Part shown: positions 26,036 to 35,325 of the stretch, in pieces
Layout: each line of letters opens with the position of its first letter
Position numbering within the stretch: the stretch's first letter is position 1
Assembly: GCA_964390335.1 (NCBI GenBank)
Contig: CAYMHU010000007.1
Coordinates: 62,001-126,000, forward strand
Origin: Granulosicoccus sp964390335
GTDB taxonomy: Bacteria; Pseudomonadota; Gammaproteobacteria; Granulosicoccales; Granulosicoccaceae
Direction: 5' to 3'
Length of the DNA stretch: 64,000 bases
Made by a program: the position numbers and the translations under genes
The notes under the pieces: model-generated
Told to the model about the DNA's origin: nothing
Databases searched by the model: none
Seen by the model: only the letters and a program-made list of their open reading frames with translations

Positions 26036-27701
26036 GCCAGCGCACGCTGAACCGGAAATAAGTATTAACTGGCAACACCGGCCAAGTGTTAATGCGTATA
26101 TGCAATCGTTATCCAATACAGAACGTGCTGACGTGTTATTGGACGTGATTGATCTCTATCCGAATGATGCGTTCTTACTTGGTCTGTACGGGAAGGCCTT
26201 GTTGGCCATCAACAATCCCTTGCAGTCTATCGACTACTTAGAAAAAGCCACCGAAACAGAAATCGGTAATGCCTCGTTGTTCTTTAGTTTAGGCCTGGCC
26301 TATCAGCAGATGCAACGAATGAGTAAAGCTTTAATGGCTCTGCGCAAAGCCGTTGAGGTTGGAAGCAACGCAGACCACATCATGGTGCTGATTCGTTTTG
26401 CTCAGGAATGCGGGCAATACAGGTTAGCATTGTCTTCAGCAACATTAGGTATGCAGTTGCATCCTCAGGATGACCGGTTTGCCTGTGCGTATGCCAACGT
26501 GTTACTAGCCAATGGTCAGCCAGAGGTAGCGGTGGAGTGGATAGGTGTTAACGATAAGCCAAACAATGCTTACTTAGCCAAAATTCGATATGACATCCAT
26601 ACTGCGTTGGGCAATACCGAGGAGGCTTCAAGCGCGCAGTTAGATTTCCAAAGCCGCACCATACGACAGCAGTCCAATTACCGCGAGCACGCACGTAGCG
26701 TGCTAGACGCTATTCCCAACCCAGCCATGAAAGCCCAATTAATTGATCATTGGGAATCCAAGCTTAACGTTCTGACAACCGAGCCCGTAGCAAACGAACA
26801 ATCTCTACCGATACCACGGGTTGCTATGTCAATACTGGTGCGCGATGAGGTGGATATCATCGAGCACAACATTCGTTACCATGCGTCGGTGGGGGTTACG
26901 CATTTTTGCGTTACTGATAACGCATCGGTTGATGGTACGCGCGAAGTGTTAACGAATTTGCAGTCTGAGTTCTCTATTGACATTATCGATGAACCATCCC
27001 ATACCATAGATCAAGATTTGTGGGTTACCCGTATGGCGAAGCGCATTGTGGATTCTGAGTCTGCTGACTGGATTATCCATAACGATGCAGATGAGTTTTG
27101 GGTGCCTGAAAACGGGCAAAGCCTACCTATCGCTATTGCGGGTAGTTTGCAACGCTCAGAACTGTCCAACGATGAAATTGGCGTTCTGTGTTGCAAGCGC
27201 ATTAATATGTTGCCTAACAAATCAGATACGCTCACGGAGAATTATGCGTTTTATAACAACGTGCATGTGGCAATAAAAAATGTACCGCTGCGCGATGGTG
27301 AAGAGCAATGGAATAACGACAATACCAATACAGTAGCCAGGCTTGTCATGGATAAAGTCATGACGCGAGCCGAAGGCACATCCGATATCGAGTATGGCAA
27401 TCACGGTGCAACTCACGCATTAGCATCGGTTAATTGTACCGGTGTATCCATATACCACTACCCGGTAAGAACCTACGCGCAGTTTGAACGCAAAGTTGTT
27501 AACTACGGAATAAGTCTGGAGCAGAATACACGCTTTAGCGAAGGGTCGAGTTTGCATCTACGGTATTGGTATCGCCGTTACAATGAAGGCAAATTAATGC
27601 AGGACTATGAAGCCATTTGCTTTAGCGAAGCTGAGCTTGAGCAACTGCTTGCCGATGGATATGTGGAAATAGATACTCGCTTGCGTACGTTCTTCAGTTA
27701 A
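26025..27701 (+). CDS. TPR-repeat / GT-A glycosyltransferase fusion (GT92/GT2-like)
   Basis: 558 residues. Residues about 25-230 form TPR-like helices (YLEKATETEIGNASLFFSLG; AYQQMQRMSKALMALRKAVE). Residues about 260-510 are a glycosyltransferase: MSILVRDEVDIIEHNIRYHA, THFCVTDNASVDGTREVL, and DADEFW near 353 as the metal-binding acidic motif, similar to the Glyco_tranf_2_4/GT92 group. Starts inside the sulfotransferase gene. Soluble and cytoplasmic as far as can be seen. Acceptor not predictable; context suggests a sulfated glycan or protein-linked sugar. Confidence 0.8.
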   Translation: MLPEPAHAEPEISINWQHRPSVNAYMQSLSNTERADVLLDVIDLYPNDAFLLGLYGKALLAINNPLQSIDYLEKATETEIGNASLFFSLGLAYQQMQRMSKALMALRKAVEVGSNADHIMVLIRFAQECGQYRLALSSATLGMQLHPQDDRFACAYANVLLANGQPEVAVEWIGVNDKPNNAYLAKIRYDIHTALGNTEEASSAQLDFQSRTIRQQSNYREHARSVLDAIPNPAMKAQLIDHWESKLNVLTTEPVANEQSLPIPRVAMSILVRDEVDIIEHNIRYHASVGVTHFCVTDNASVDGTREVLTNLQSEFSIDIIDEPSHTIDQDLWVTRMAKRIVDSESADWIIHNDADEFWVPENGQSLPIAIAGSLQRSELSNDEIGVLCCKRINMLPNKSDTLTENYAFYNNVHVAIKNVPLRDGEEQWNNDNTNTVARLVMDKVMTRAEGTSDIEYGNHGATHALASVNCTGVSIYHYPVRTYAQFERKVVNYGISLEQNTRFSEGSSLHLRYWYRRYNEGKLMQDYEAICFSEAELEQLLADGYVEIDTRLRTFFS

Positions 27702-27879
27702 CGGTATACACCCACCAAAAAAGATAAATCGTGCGTTCCCTATTACTGTGGAAAGCGACCAAATGTGCGAAATGGTAAACTGCGCCGTACCCGCTTAAGC
27801 TTTTTCATCAGATAGACTTTTACCTGTCTAGCCACAGCGGTTTGGAGTACATGCCTGAATCACAGTTTAGTGGACGCAT

Positions 27880-29025
27880 ATGAAATCCTGCCAGCCTTTT
27901 AGAATTGATATTCCTGAAGACACGTTGCAAGCCGTTCGCGCCAAAGTCGCTGCGTACCCATGGCATGAAATGCCCGATGACGGTGGCTGGAGCTACGGTA
28001 CAAATCTCGATTACATGAAGGAATTTGCCGATTATTGGATTAACGAATTTGATTGGCGAAAACAGGAAGCAGCGTTAAATCGATTTCCACAGTTTATGGC
28101 CGAAGTCGATGGCATCGAGATTCATTTTATTTACGAAGTGGGTAGCGGACCTTCACCAACGCCACTCATTATCAGCCATGGATGGCCGGGAACGATTGCT
28201 GAGTTTATGGCAATCATCGAACCGCTTGCGCATCCCGAGCGCTTTGGTGGAAATATCGAGGACGCGTTTACCGTTGTCAGTCCTTCATTGCCGGGGTTTG
28301 GTTTTTCCGGTCGACCGCCACGACCATACGGGCCACGCAAAATGGCTGCGATTTTCAATTCACTCATGACCGATACTTTGGGGTTCGATAGTTATATTGC
28401 GCAGGGTGGTGACTGGGGTGGTGCTATCGCTTCTTGGCTGGGGTTTGAACATCAGGCGTGTAAAGCCATACACATAAACATATTGACGATGAGACATCCT
28501 GATGGGCCGCAAGGTGCGGAGGAAGAAGCCTGGGACAAACAATTTGAACGTGATCAGATAATGGAAAACGGTTATCGAACACAGCAGGCCACCCGACCAC
28601 AGACGCTGAGCTATGGGATGATGGATAGCCCTGTTGGCGTCGCTGCGTGGATAATCGAAAAATTCAATTCGTGGTCGGATACGAATGGTGACGATATTGA
28701 AAGCGCGCATACTAAAGACGAATTACTCACGAACATAATGATTTATGTTGTGACGCGAACCTTTAACACGGCTTCCTGGATCTATTACGGTCGGCGTGAA
28801 GAGGGTGGGCGCATTTTGTCGCCTGATGGTAAGCGTGTGGAAGTACCAACTGCCTGTGCTTTATTTCCAAAAGAAATGCTGGCATGGCCACCGTGTAGTT
28901 ATGTTGAGCGTATCTATAACGTTTGCCGTTGGACCGAGATGCCGCGTGGCGGACACTTCGGCGCTATGGAAGAACCGCAACTTTTAATTGATGACATTCA
29001 AGGGTTTGCGAGTAGTTTGCGATAG
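27880..29025 (+). CDS. Epoxide hydrolase family protein (alpha/beta hydrolase)
   Basis: 381 residues. N-terminal epoxide-hydrolase domain (FRIDIPEDTLQAVRAKV; DWRKQEAALNRFPQF), then alpha/beta core with HGWP oxyanion motif (ISHGWPGTIAEF), nucleophile Asp in AQGGDWGGAIASWLG (about residue 178), and His in MPRGGHFGAMEEP near the C terminus. Lid Tyr residues are plausible in YGPRKMA and IYYGRREEGG. Family members open epoxides, but juvenile-hormone or xenobiotic-type specificity cannot be deduced. Stands alone with a 178-base upstream gap; convergent to the M23 peptidase. Confidence 0.9.
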   Translation: MKSCQPFRIDIPEDTLQAVRAKVAAYPWHEMPDDGGWSYGTNLDYMKEFADYWINEFDWRKQEAALNRFPQFMAEVDGIEIHFIYEVGSGPSPTPLIISHGWPGTIAEFMAIIEPLAHPERFGGNIEDAFTVVSPSLPGFGFSGRPPRPYGPRKMAAIFNSLMTDTLGFDSYIAQGGDWGGAIASWLGFEHQACKAIHINILTMRHPDGPQGAEEEAWDKQFERDQIMENGYRTQQATRPQTLSYGMMDSPVGVAAWIIEKFNSWSDTNGDDIESAHTKDELLTNIMIYVVTRTFNTASWIYYGRREEGGRILSPDGKRVEVPTACALFPKEMLAWPPCSYVERIYNVCRWTEMPRGGHFGAMEEPQLLIDDIQGFASSLR

Positions 29026-29053
29026 AGCTAAGGGTGGAATCAAACTTCTAGAA

Positions 29054-29917
29054 CTAAGGCAACACCAAATTAGGATCAACCCAAGTCCCGTTCAACCCAA
29101 CCGACCAATGCAAGTGCGGTCCAGTTACTCGACCCGTTGCACCAACTTCACCAATAAGATCTCCAGGCTTCACCTTATCGCCAGGCTTCACATGGATTTT
29201 GCTTAAGTGCGCATAGAAACTTTGTAAACCCAATCCATGCTCTAGGAAAATGCTGTTGCCGTTAAAAAAGAAATCGCCCGTATCAACCACTAAGCCAGTT
29301 GCTGGTGCGTATACGGGTGTGCCGGTTGGGGCCGCGAAGTCTAACCCACCATGTGGTCTTCTGGCTTGGCCATTAAAAAATCGTTTTAAACCAAATGGGC
29401 TGGATAACACGCCGTCTACCGGCAATTGGAATTGTTCGCTTAATAGTTTTTTATATCGATATGCTTTCACTTCGGCAATGCGTTTGTTTTCTTTTTGTAT
29501 GCGTTTCAAATCCAGAGATGCAGGATTCACTTTATTCTTATCCTTAATGATGATGCGCTGCTCCTCATATTCGAACGAGTCCACTGTAAAAGCGACTTCG
29601 CGTTCGCCGCTGGGATGTTTTACGATAAGGTTTTTTTCTCCAGGCTCGCTTTGTAGTGGAATGCCCACCACAGCGTTCCAGTGACCATCGTTTTTGACCA
29701 CGGCAACCAGCCGCTGACCAAATTTTACGATCGGTGTTGAATTGCCACGCGCTTCACCTAAGTCGACGATGGCAATGCCGCCGGGAATCGGTCGGTGTTC
29801 GAAGAACGCTGCGTGTGAATCGGCGTGCGCAATGCTGCCGAATCCAGGTGCGAACAGCATGCTTAACAGCAGTCCTGCCCAACGAGGCAGCCGTTTTAAC
29901 CGGTTTAGATTTCTCAC
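29054..29917 (-). CDS. M23 family metallopeptidase
   Basis: 287 residues. Signal peptide (WAGLLLSMLFAPGFGSIAHA). A beta-rich N-terminal domain precedes the LytM/M23 domain with the zinc ligands in RRPHGGLDFAAPTGTPVYAP and HLHWSVGLNG. Likely a periplasmic endopeptidase acting on peptidoglycan crosslinks, or an activator. Stop 28 bases from the convergent epoxide hydrolase. Starts inside the last bases of cysZ (overlap 4), so it is co-transcribed with it. Confidence 0.93.
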   Translation of the reverse strand: MRNLNRLKRLPRWAGLLLSMLFAPGFGSIAHADSHAAFFEHRPIPGGIAIVDLGEARGNSTPIVKFGQRLVAVVKNDGHWNAVVGIPLQSEPGEKNLIVKHPSGEREVAFTVDSFEYEEQRIIIKDKNKVNPASLDLKRIQKENKRIAEVKAYRYKKLLSEQFQLPVDGVLSSPFGLKRFFNGQARRPHGGLDFAAPTGTPVYAPATGLVVDTGDFFFNGNSIFLEHGLGLQSFYAHLSKIHVKPGDKVKPGDLIGEVGATGRVTGPHLHWSVGLNGTWVDPNLVLP

Positions 29918-30684
29918 TGTTTGTACTGGTCCAAATACAACGCCGTTGCACCCGCCACCGCAACCGGCATGATGACTAAATTCACCACCGGAATCATGCT
30001 AAACAAAGCCACTGCAGAACCAAACCCCATCGCGATTGAACGTTTTTGTTTCAATGCCCGTTTCAGCTCTTTGAACAGGTGGCCATGGTTGCCCATCGGG
30101 TAGTCGAGGTATTCTAAGGCGAACATCCAGGCACCGAACGCGAAGACCAATACCGGTGCAACAATATTGATCACTGGTATGAAACCGATAATGATCAACG
30201 GAATGCTCCACAGGATCAAATACAGAATTTTGGATAACTCAGCACGTAACGTTTTGGGGATACCTTTAATAAGAAACATCAGGGACGGTTCGCTGGTTGG
30301 AGATTGACCAGTTAAGTGCATCTCGACACGTTCGGCCAGCAAACTATTAAACGGCGCGCCAATAATATTGGCCAGTAAGCTGAACGCAAAGATCATGATG
30401 ATGAACAACAATGCACCAACTATAAACGTCAATATGCTTTGTAATTTGGCAACCAACTCGTTATCGCCAAATCGTTCAAATATTGTCCAGCTTGAAATCC
30501 AATCCACTGCTGTACCAAACATTAAGTAGCCCAATACAGCAAAAACCAGCACATTAATTAATAGTGGGATAACGACGAACCGTCTTAATCCGGGTTTTCT
30601 GACCAACGAAAATCCACGACCGAGGTAACTCGTCGCACCCATAAATCCAATAGTTTCCATACCTTGAATAATAGACTTAAACAT
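29914..30684 (-). CDS. cysZ: Sulfate transporter CysZ
   Basis: 256 residues from ATG 30684; the frame extends up to 30756 but the first 24 residues do not resemble the family. Inner-membrane protein with four or more hydrophobic helices: GFSLVRKPGLRRFVVIPLLI, IANIIGAPFNSLLAERVE, DYPMGNHGHLFKELKRAL, IPVVNLVIMPVAVAGATALY, all typical CysZ (DUF540) blocks. Takes up sulfate for cysteine synthesis. Divergent from smc; followed by the M23 peptidase gene. Confidence 0.9.
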   Translation of the reverse strand: MFKSIIQGMETIGFMGATSYLGRGFSLVRKPGLRRFVVIPLLINVLVFAVLGYLMFGTAVDWISSWTIFERFGDNELVAKLQSILTFIVGALLFIIMIFAFSLLANIIGAPFNSLLAERVEMHLTGQSPTSEPSLMFLIKGIPKTLRAELSKILYLILWSIPLIIIGFIPVINIVAPVLVFAFGAWMFALEYLDYPMGNHGHLFKELKRALKQKRSIAMGFGSAVALFSMIPVVNLVIMPVAVAGATALYLDQYKQ

Positions 30685-30764
30685 AAGGGTAGGTGTTAGC
30701 GTCAAAACGAAGTACAATGGCGTCCTATGCAGACTTTTAGAACGGCCGCGATTCAAAACATTAC

Positions 30765-33700
30765 ATGCGACTGACCCGAATTAAATTAGCTGGATTTAAA
30801 TCGTTCGTCGATCCAACGAGCATTGATTTACCGTCCTCATTAGTGGGCATTGTCGGACCCAACGGTTGTGGCAAGTCGAACACGATCGATGCGGTGCGGT
30901 GGGTTATGGGCGAATCGTCTGCCAAACATTTGCGTGGCGAGTCCATGGACGACGTCATCTTTACCGGTTCGTCTACACGCAAGCCGGTCGGGCAAGCGTC
31001 GGTTGAGCTGGTGTTTGATAACTCCGACGGTTCGTTGGGTGGCGAGTACGCAGCCTACGCAGAAATCTCGATTAAACGCGAAGTCGCGCGTGATGGCGTG
31101 TCAAAATACTCATTAAACAACACCCGTTGTCGGCGCCGCGATATACGCGATATATTTCTGGGTACCGGTCTCGGGCCACGTAGCTATGCCATTATTGAAC
31201 AAGGCATGATCTCGCGCCTGATCGATGCGAAACCAGAAGAGCTTCGGGTTTATCTTGAAGAAGCCGCCGGCATCTCAAAATACAAAGAGCGTCGACGGGA
31301 AACCGAAAACCGCATCCGCCACACCCGCGATAACCTTGATCGACTTGATGATCTGCGCGAGGAAGTGGATAAACAGCTTGCGCATCTAAAACGTCAGGCG
31401 AGTACCGCGGAACGTTTCCAAACCCTGAAAGCTGAGGAACGCCAAAAACGCGGCGAGCTATTGTGCTTGCGACGGCAACGCTTCACGCAGCAGCGCGATC
31501 AGCAGAGTGCTGAAATCGCAAAACATGAGAAAGAACTGGAAGAGATTGTGGCGAAGTTGCGTGCAGCAGAATCGGCCATTGAGCAGGCACGCGTTCAGCA
31601 AACCGAGGCCACCGACAACTTCAATACCGTTCAGGCGAACTTTTATAAAATCGGCTCCGAAGTATCGCGAATAGAGCAAACGATTGAACACACACGTGAG
31701 TCTCGGCGCTCGCAGTCGCAAGAGCTGGCAGAAGTTGAACGCATTCTGGATGAAACGCAAAAGCATGTTGCCGATGACAGCAAGCGTATTCAGGAAATTG
31801 ACGAAGTGTTGGCAAAAGATCAGCCTGCCATCGATCAGCTGAAAGACAGTCAACGTATCTCAGCCGAATTGCTGACCCGCACTGAAACAGAGTTGTCTGA
31901 ATCCCGCGCTCGCCATGAAGCCTTTAATGTGCGCCAAGGTGATGCTCAACGCAGCGCGCAAGTTGAACGTTCAACCATCGAAGAACTGGAACGCAATATA
32001 GAGAACGCCACAGCGCGACTCGAACGTTTACGGTCTGAAATGAATGCCGTGAATGGTGCTGAGGTTTCTGCACTTATTGACGCGTCGGTGGCAGATGAGA
32101 CACTGGCCATAGCCGAAGAACAACGGCTGCAAGCCAACCTCGAAAAGAGCGGTGAAAAGCAAAAGCACCTTCGCGAAAATATTCGTCGGTGCACTGTTGA
32201 GCTGAATGATGCGCGCGCCAATGTGCAAGCCAAACTGGGTCGTCTGGCTTCACTTGAAGCATTGCAACAAGCTGCATTAGAGCCCGATAGCAACGCTGCT
32301 GATACCTGGCTGCACATGAACGAACTTGATCAGCAGCCCAAGCTTGCTCAAGCAATCACCGCCAACCCTGGTTGGGAAAAAGCAGTTGAGTTGGTATTAG
32401 GTGCTCATTTGGAAGCCGTTTGTGTTAACGGATCAGATGCAATTGAGCGGTGCTTAAGGGATGTGCCCGCAGCGCAACTTACGTTACTAACCGCTCAGGC
32501 CGATAGTGGCTCAGCTGCACCTAATATGCTTCGTAGCAAGGTGACTGGTGAAGTCGCTTTGAACGATTTAATGGTGGGTGTCTATGCGGCTGATTCATTG
32601 ACTGATGCGATGGCGCTGCGCCCACGACTGGGTGCTGGCGAATCGGTGGTTACAAAGGATGGATTGTGGCTGGGGCGTCAGTGGCTGCGTGTAGCTCGGG
32701 CCGACTCGCAAGATAGCGTATTACTGCGCGAAACCGAAATCGCAGAATTGCGCGAAGAACTCACGCAGCTTGAAGCCGATGTTGAAGCCTTGGAAGCATC
32801 TTCTGCTGAATTAAGTCAGTCGCTCAGCGAGCACGAGACTCAGCGTGAAACCTTGCAACACAGTTTTAATGATGCCGTGCGGGCATTGTCGAATGTGCAG
32901 TCCGTATTGTTGTCCAACCGTCAGCGTTTGGAACAGCAACAACAACGCAACAAACAACTGCAGGAAGAAATAACAGAAGTTCAGGCAATGTCTGAACAGG
33001 ATAAACAACGTCTGGAATCAGCGGTGACTAAGCGCAACGAAGCGTTGAAGTTACTTGATGAGCTTGAAGTTGAGAAAACGCTCATCAACGATGAAAAAGA
33101 AGGTTTAGAAAAAGCCGTAGAAGAAGCGCGCAAAGAAGCAGACACCGAACGTGATGCAGGGCAGGAGTTGGCCATTCGCGTTGAATCAATGCGAAGCGCA
33201 CGTGAAGCCACCACGCAAAACCTTGAGCGTATGGCATCGCGTATCGAGCAGCTCACGCAACGACGCGACATGCTAAACGAGTTACTCGCAAAGGAAGACG
33301 AAGATCCCTTAACGGCATTGGAAGCCACGTTAAAGGATACGTTAAGTTCGCGTTTGGCTGCAGAAACGGCGTTAAGTCAGTCTCGAACACAGCTCGATAA
33401 GGTAGAGCTGCGATTACGTGAGCACGAGCAAGCGCGATTGCAACACGACAGCGAGTCGCAAAAACAACGCGAGAATTTGCAGAACGTGCGGTTGGCCAGC
33501 CAAGAAGCCGTGGTTCGGTTGAAAACCATTGATGAACAACTGGCTGAACACGAGTACGACCCAGAAGCGCTAATGAATGAAATAGTGGAAGGCGCGACTG
33601 TTGAAGCCTGGGAAGATGACTTACAAAAACTGGAACAGCGTATTTCGCGGCTGGGGCCCATTAATCTAGCGGCCATCGATGAATTGACTGAACAGGAAAC

Positions 33701-34265
33701 ACGCAAAGAGTATCTCGACGAGCAATATGCGGATGTCACGGATGCCTTGGCAACGCTTGAACACGCGATTGCCAAAATTGATCGAGAAACTCGCACCCGA
33801 TTTAAAGAAACGTTTGATTTGGTCAGTTCCAAAATTGAAGAGTTTTTCCCGCGCTTGTTTGGTGGTGGTAAAGCATCGCTACAACTAACCGGGGATGATT
33901 TATTAAGTACCGGCGTCAGCGTCATGGCTCAACCGCCTGGAAAACGTGTCAGTAACATTCAGCTGTTATCAGGTGGTGAAAAAGCACTCACAGCAGTGGC
34001 CATGGTATTCGCGTTCTTCGAGCTAAATCCATCGCCGTTTTGCATGTTGGACGAGGTTGATGCACCATTGGACGATGCAAATGTGGGGCGCTTCTGTGCA
34101 CTAGTCAAAGAAATGTCAGAGCGTGTACAATTCATTTTCATAACCCATAATAAAGTCACAATGGAATTGTCGGAGCAACTGATGGGCGTCACCATGAACG
34201 AGCCTGGCGTGTCTCGTTTAGTGTCGGTGGATGTAAATGAAGCGGTAGAGCTTGCAGGCGTGTAA
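30765..34265 (+). CDS. smc: Chromosome segregation ATPase SMC
   Basis: 1166 residues. N-terminal half-ATPase with Walker A GPNGCGKSNTIDAVRW (about 29-45). Coiled coil runs to about 480, hinge domain about 490-650, and the returning coiled coil to about 1010. The C-terminal half-ATPase has the ABC signature LLSGGEKALTAVA and Walker B FCMLDEVDAPLDDANV. Works with ScpAB in chromosome organisation. Gammaproteobacteria related to E. coli use MukBEF instead, so an SMC argues for a non-enterobacterial lineage. First gene of the smc-zipA-ligA cluster. Confidence 0.97.
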   Translation: MRLTRIKLAGFKSFVDPTSIDLPSSLVGIVGPNGCGKSNTIDAVRWVMGESSAKHLRGESMDDVIFTGSSTRKPVGQASVELVFDNSDGSLGGEYAAYAEISIKREVARDGVSKYSLNNTRCRRRDIRDIFLGTGLGPRSYAIIEQGMISRLIDAKPEELRVYLEEAAGISKYKERRRETENRIRHTRDNLDRLDDLREEVDKQLAHLKRQASTAERFQTLKAEERQKRGELLCLRRQRFTQQRDQQSAEIAKHEKELEEIVAKLRAAESAIEQARVQQTEATDNFNTVQANFYKIGSEVSRIEQTIEHTRESRRSQSQELAEVERILDETQKHVADDSKRIQEIDEVLAKDQPAIDQLKDSQRISAELLTRTETELSESRARHEAFNVRQGDAQRSAQVERSTIEELERNIENATARLERLRSEMNAVNGAEVSALIDASVADETLAIAEEQRLQANLEKSGEKQKHLRENIRRCTVELNDARANVQAKLGRLASLEALQQAALEPDSNAADTWLHMNELDQQPKLAQAITANPGWEKAVELVLGAHLEAVCVNGSDAIERCLRDVPAAQLTLLTAQADSGSAAPNMLRSKVTGEVALNDLMVGVYAADSLTDAMALRPRLGAGESVVTKDGLWLGRQWLRVARADSQDSVLLRETEIAELREELTQLEADVEALEASSAELSQSLSEHETQRETLQHSFNDAVRALSNVQSVLLSNRQRLEQQQQRNKQLQEEITEVQAMSEQDKQRLESAVTKRNEALKLLDELEVEKTLINDEKEGLEKAVEEARKEADTERDAGQELAIRVESMRSAREATTQNLERMASRIEQLTQRRDMLNELLAKEDEDPLTALEATLKDTLSSRLAAETALSQSRTQLDKVELRLREHEQARLQHDSESQKQRENLQNVRLASQEAVVRLKTIDEQLAEHEYDPEALMNEIVEGATVEAWEDDLQKLEQRISRLGPINLAAIDELTEQETRKEYLDEQYADVTDALATLEHAIAKIDRETRTRFKETFDLVSSKIEEFFPRLFGGGKASLQLTGDDLLSTGVSVMAQPPGKRVSNIQLLSGGEKALTAVAMVFAFFELNPSPFCMLDEVDAPLDDANVGRFCALVKEMSERVQFIFITHNKVTMELSEQLMGVTMNEPGVSRLVSVDVNEAVELAGV

Positions 34266-34331
34266 AGCACTAATGATTGGTTGTCACTTTATCGGTAGCA
34301 CTACCGTAAAACAAAGCAGGGTAAAGAATTA

Positions 34332-35267
34332 ATGGAAAATCTCCGTTGGATACTCATATTTGCAGGCGTTGCGATTCTGATTCTGTTGTACCTATCGGGA
34401 CGGCAAACCAAAACTACGCGTCGACAATCTGATGCCTTGCACCGTGACGCCAACACACCTTCCGGTACAGATCAGAATACGTTCGATCCGTTAATGGGTG
34501 ATTCCAGTATGGGTGAATCCATGATGAACGACTCTAGGATCCACGATTCTGCGATGAACGAACAGGGATTGCGGAAACCTCGCACAACTGACCCGTCTTT
34601 CTCAGATCCGCTCGAAGACTTCAATCTCGAAATGGATAACTCAATGGAAGATCCGCTGGAGCGTCCAGGTGGTCAGGGGCTGAAGACCAGAAAGAGTACA
34701 GCAACCGGCATAGCCAAAGGCGGACTTAGTAATATTTCGTCCAAAATTGAGGCGTTTGGAGAAAAGTTATCGCCGAAACGTCGAGCTCGTGTGGCGGCAA
34801 GCGAATCCAGCAATGAAAAAAGGAATAAAAGCAAAGGTGATAACAAGATTGTCACACTGCATGTTGCAATGCCAGAAGGGCAGCTAATCAACGGTGGGCA
34901 ATTGCTTGCTCAATTTGAGCAGCGTGGTTATCACTACGGCGACATGAATATTTTTCATTCCATGCATGATGGTCGAACCGTTTTTTCTATTGCAAAAATG
35001 GTGATGCCCGGTACGTTTGATATCAACGATCTTGATAGTTTCCAAACACCCGGCGTCTCGTTGATATTGCAACTACCCGGACCAGTTCCGGCTGATGTTG
35101 CCTTCGAGGTGCTGTTAAGTGAAGCCCATGACATTGCCGATGCAGTTGGTGCGAACGTCTTGGATTCAGACCGCAGCACCCTGAGCAAGCAAACCGTTCA
35201 ACATATGCGTGAAGGCATTTATGAATATATGCATCGCCAGAAATATTTTAGCGGTGTTCCGTCTTAA
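34332..35267 (+). CDS. zipA: Cell division protein ZipA
   Basis: 311 residues. N-terminal membrane helix (RWILIFAGVAILILLYLSG), a linker to about residue 170, and the C-terminal FtsZ-binding domain (about 172-311: VTLHVAMPEGQLINGGQLLA; FSIAKMVMPGTFDINDLDSF; TPGVSLILQLPGP). Tethers FtsZ to the membrane. The linker is not the usual Pro/Gln-rich type but rich in Asp, Ser and Met, with an imperfect repeat (MGDSSMGESMMNDSRIHDSA). Located between smc and ligA as in Pseudomonas-like gammaproteobacteria. Confidence 0.95.
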   Translation: MENLRWILIFAGVAILILLYLSGRQTKTTRRQSDALHRDANTPSGTDQNTFDPLMGDSSMGESMMNDSRIHDSAMNEQGLRKPRTTDPSFSDPLEDFNLEMDNSMEDPLERPGGQGLKTRKSTATGIAKGGLSNISSKIEAFGEKLSPKRRARVAASESSNEKRNKSKGDNKIVTLHVAMPEGQLINGGQLLAQFEQRGYHYGDMNIFHSMHDGRTVFSIAKMVMPGTFDINDLDSFQTPGVSLILQLPGPVPADVAFEVLLSEAHDIADAVGANVLDSDRSTLSKQTVQHMREGIYEYMHRQKYFSGVPS

Positions 35268-35325
35268 GCGTAAAATTCAGTGCGACCAATACGCGTCGCA
35301 ACGATGCTGACGCTTAAGCAAGCCC

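Noticed and set aside
30685..30756. Upstream extension of cysZ
   Set aside because: The extra 24 residues are basic, unlike the family, and would run to within 9 bases of the divergent smc start, leaving no room for promoters.
33377..33925. 182-residue minus-strand frame opposite smc
   Set aside because: Ser/Cys-rich shadow typical of the antisense of coiled-coil codons; smc is unambiguous here.
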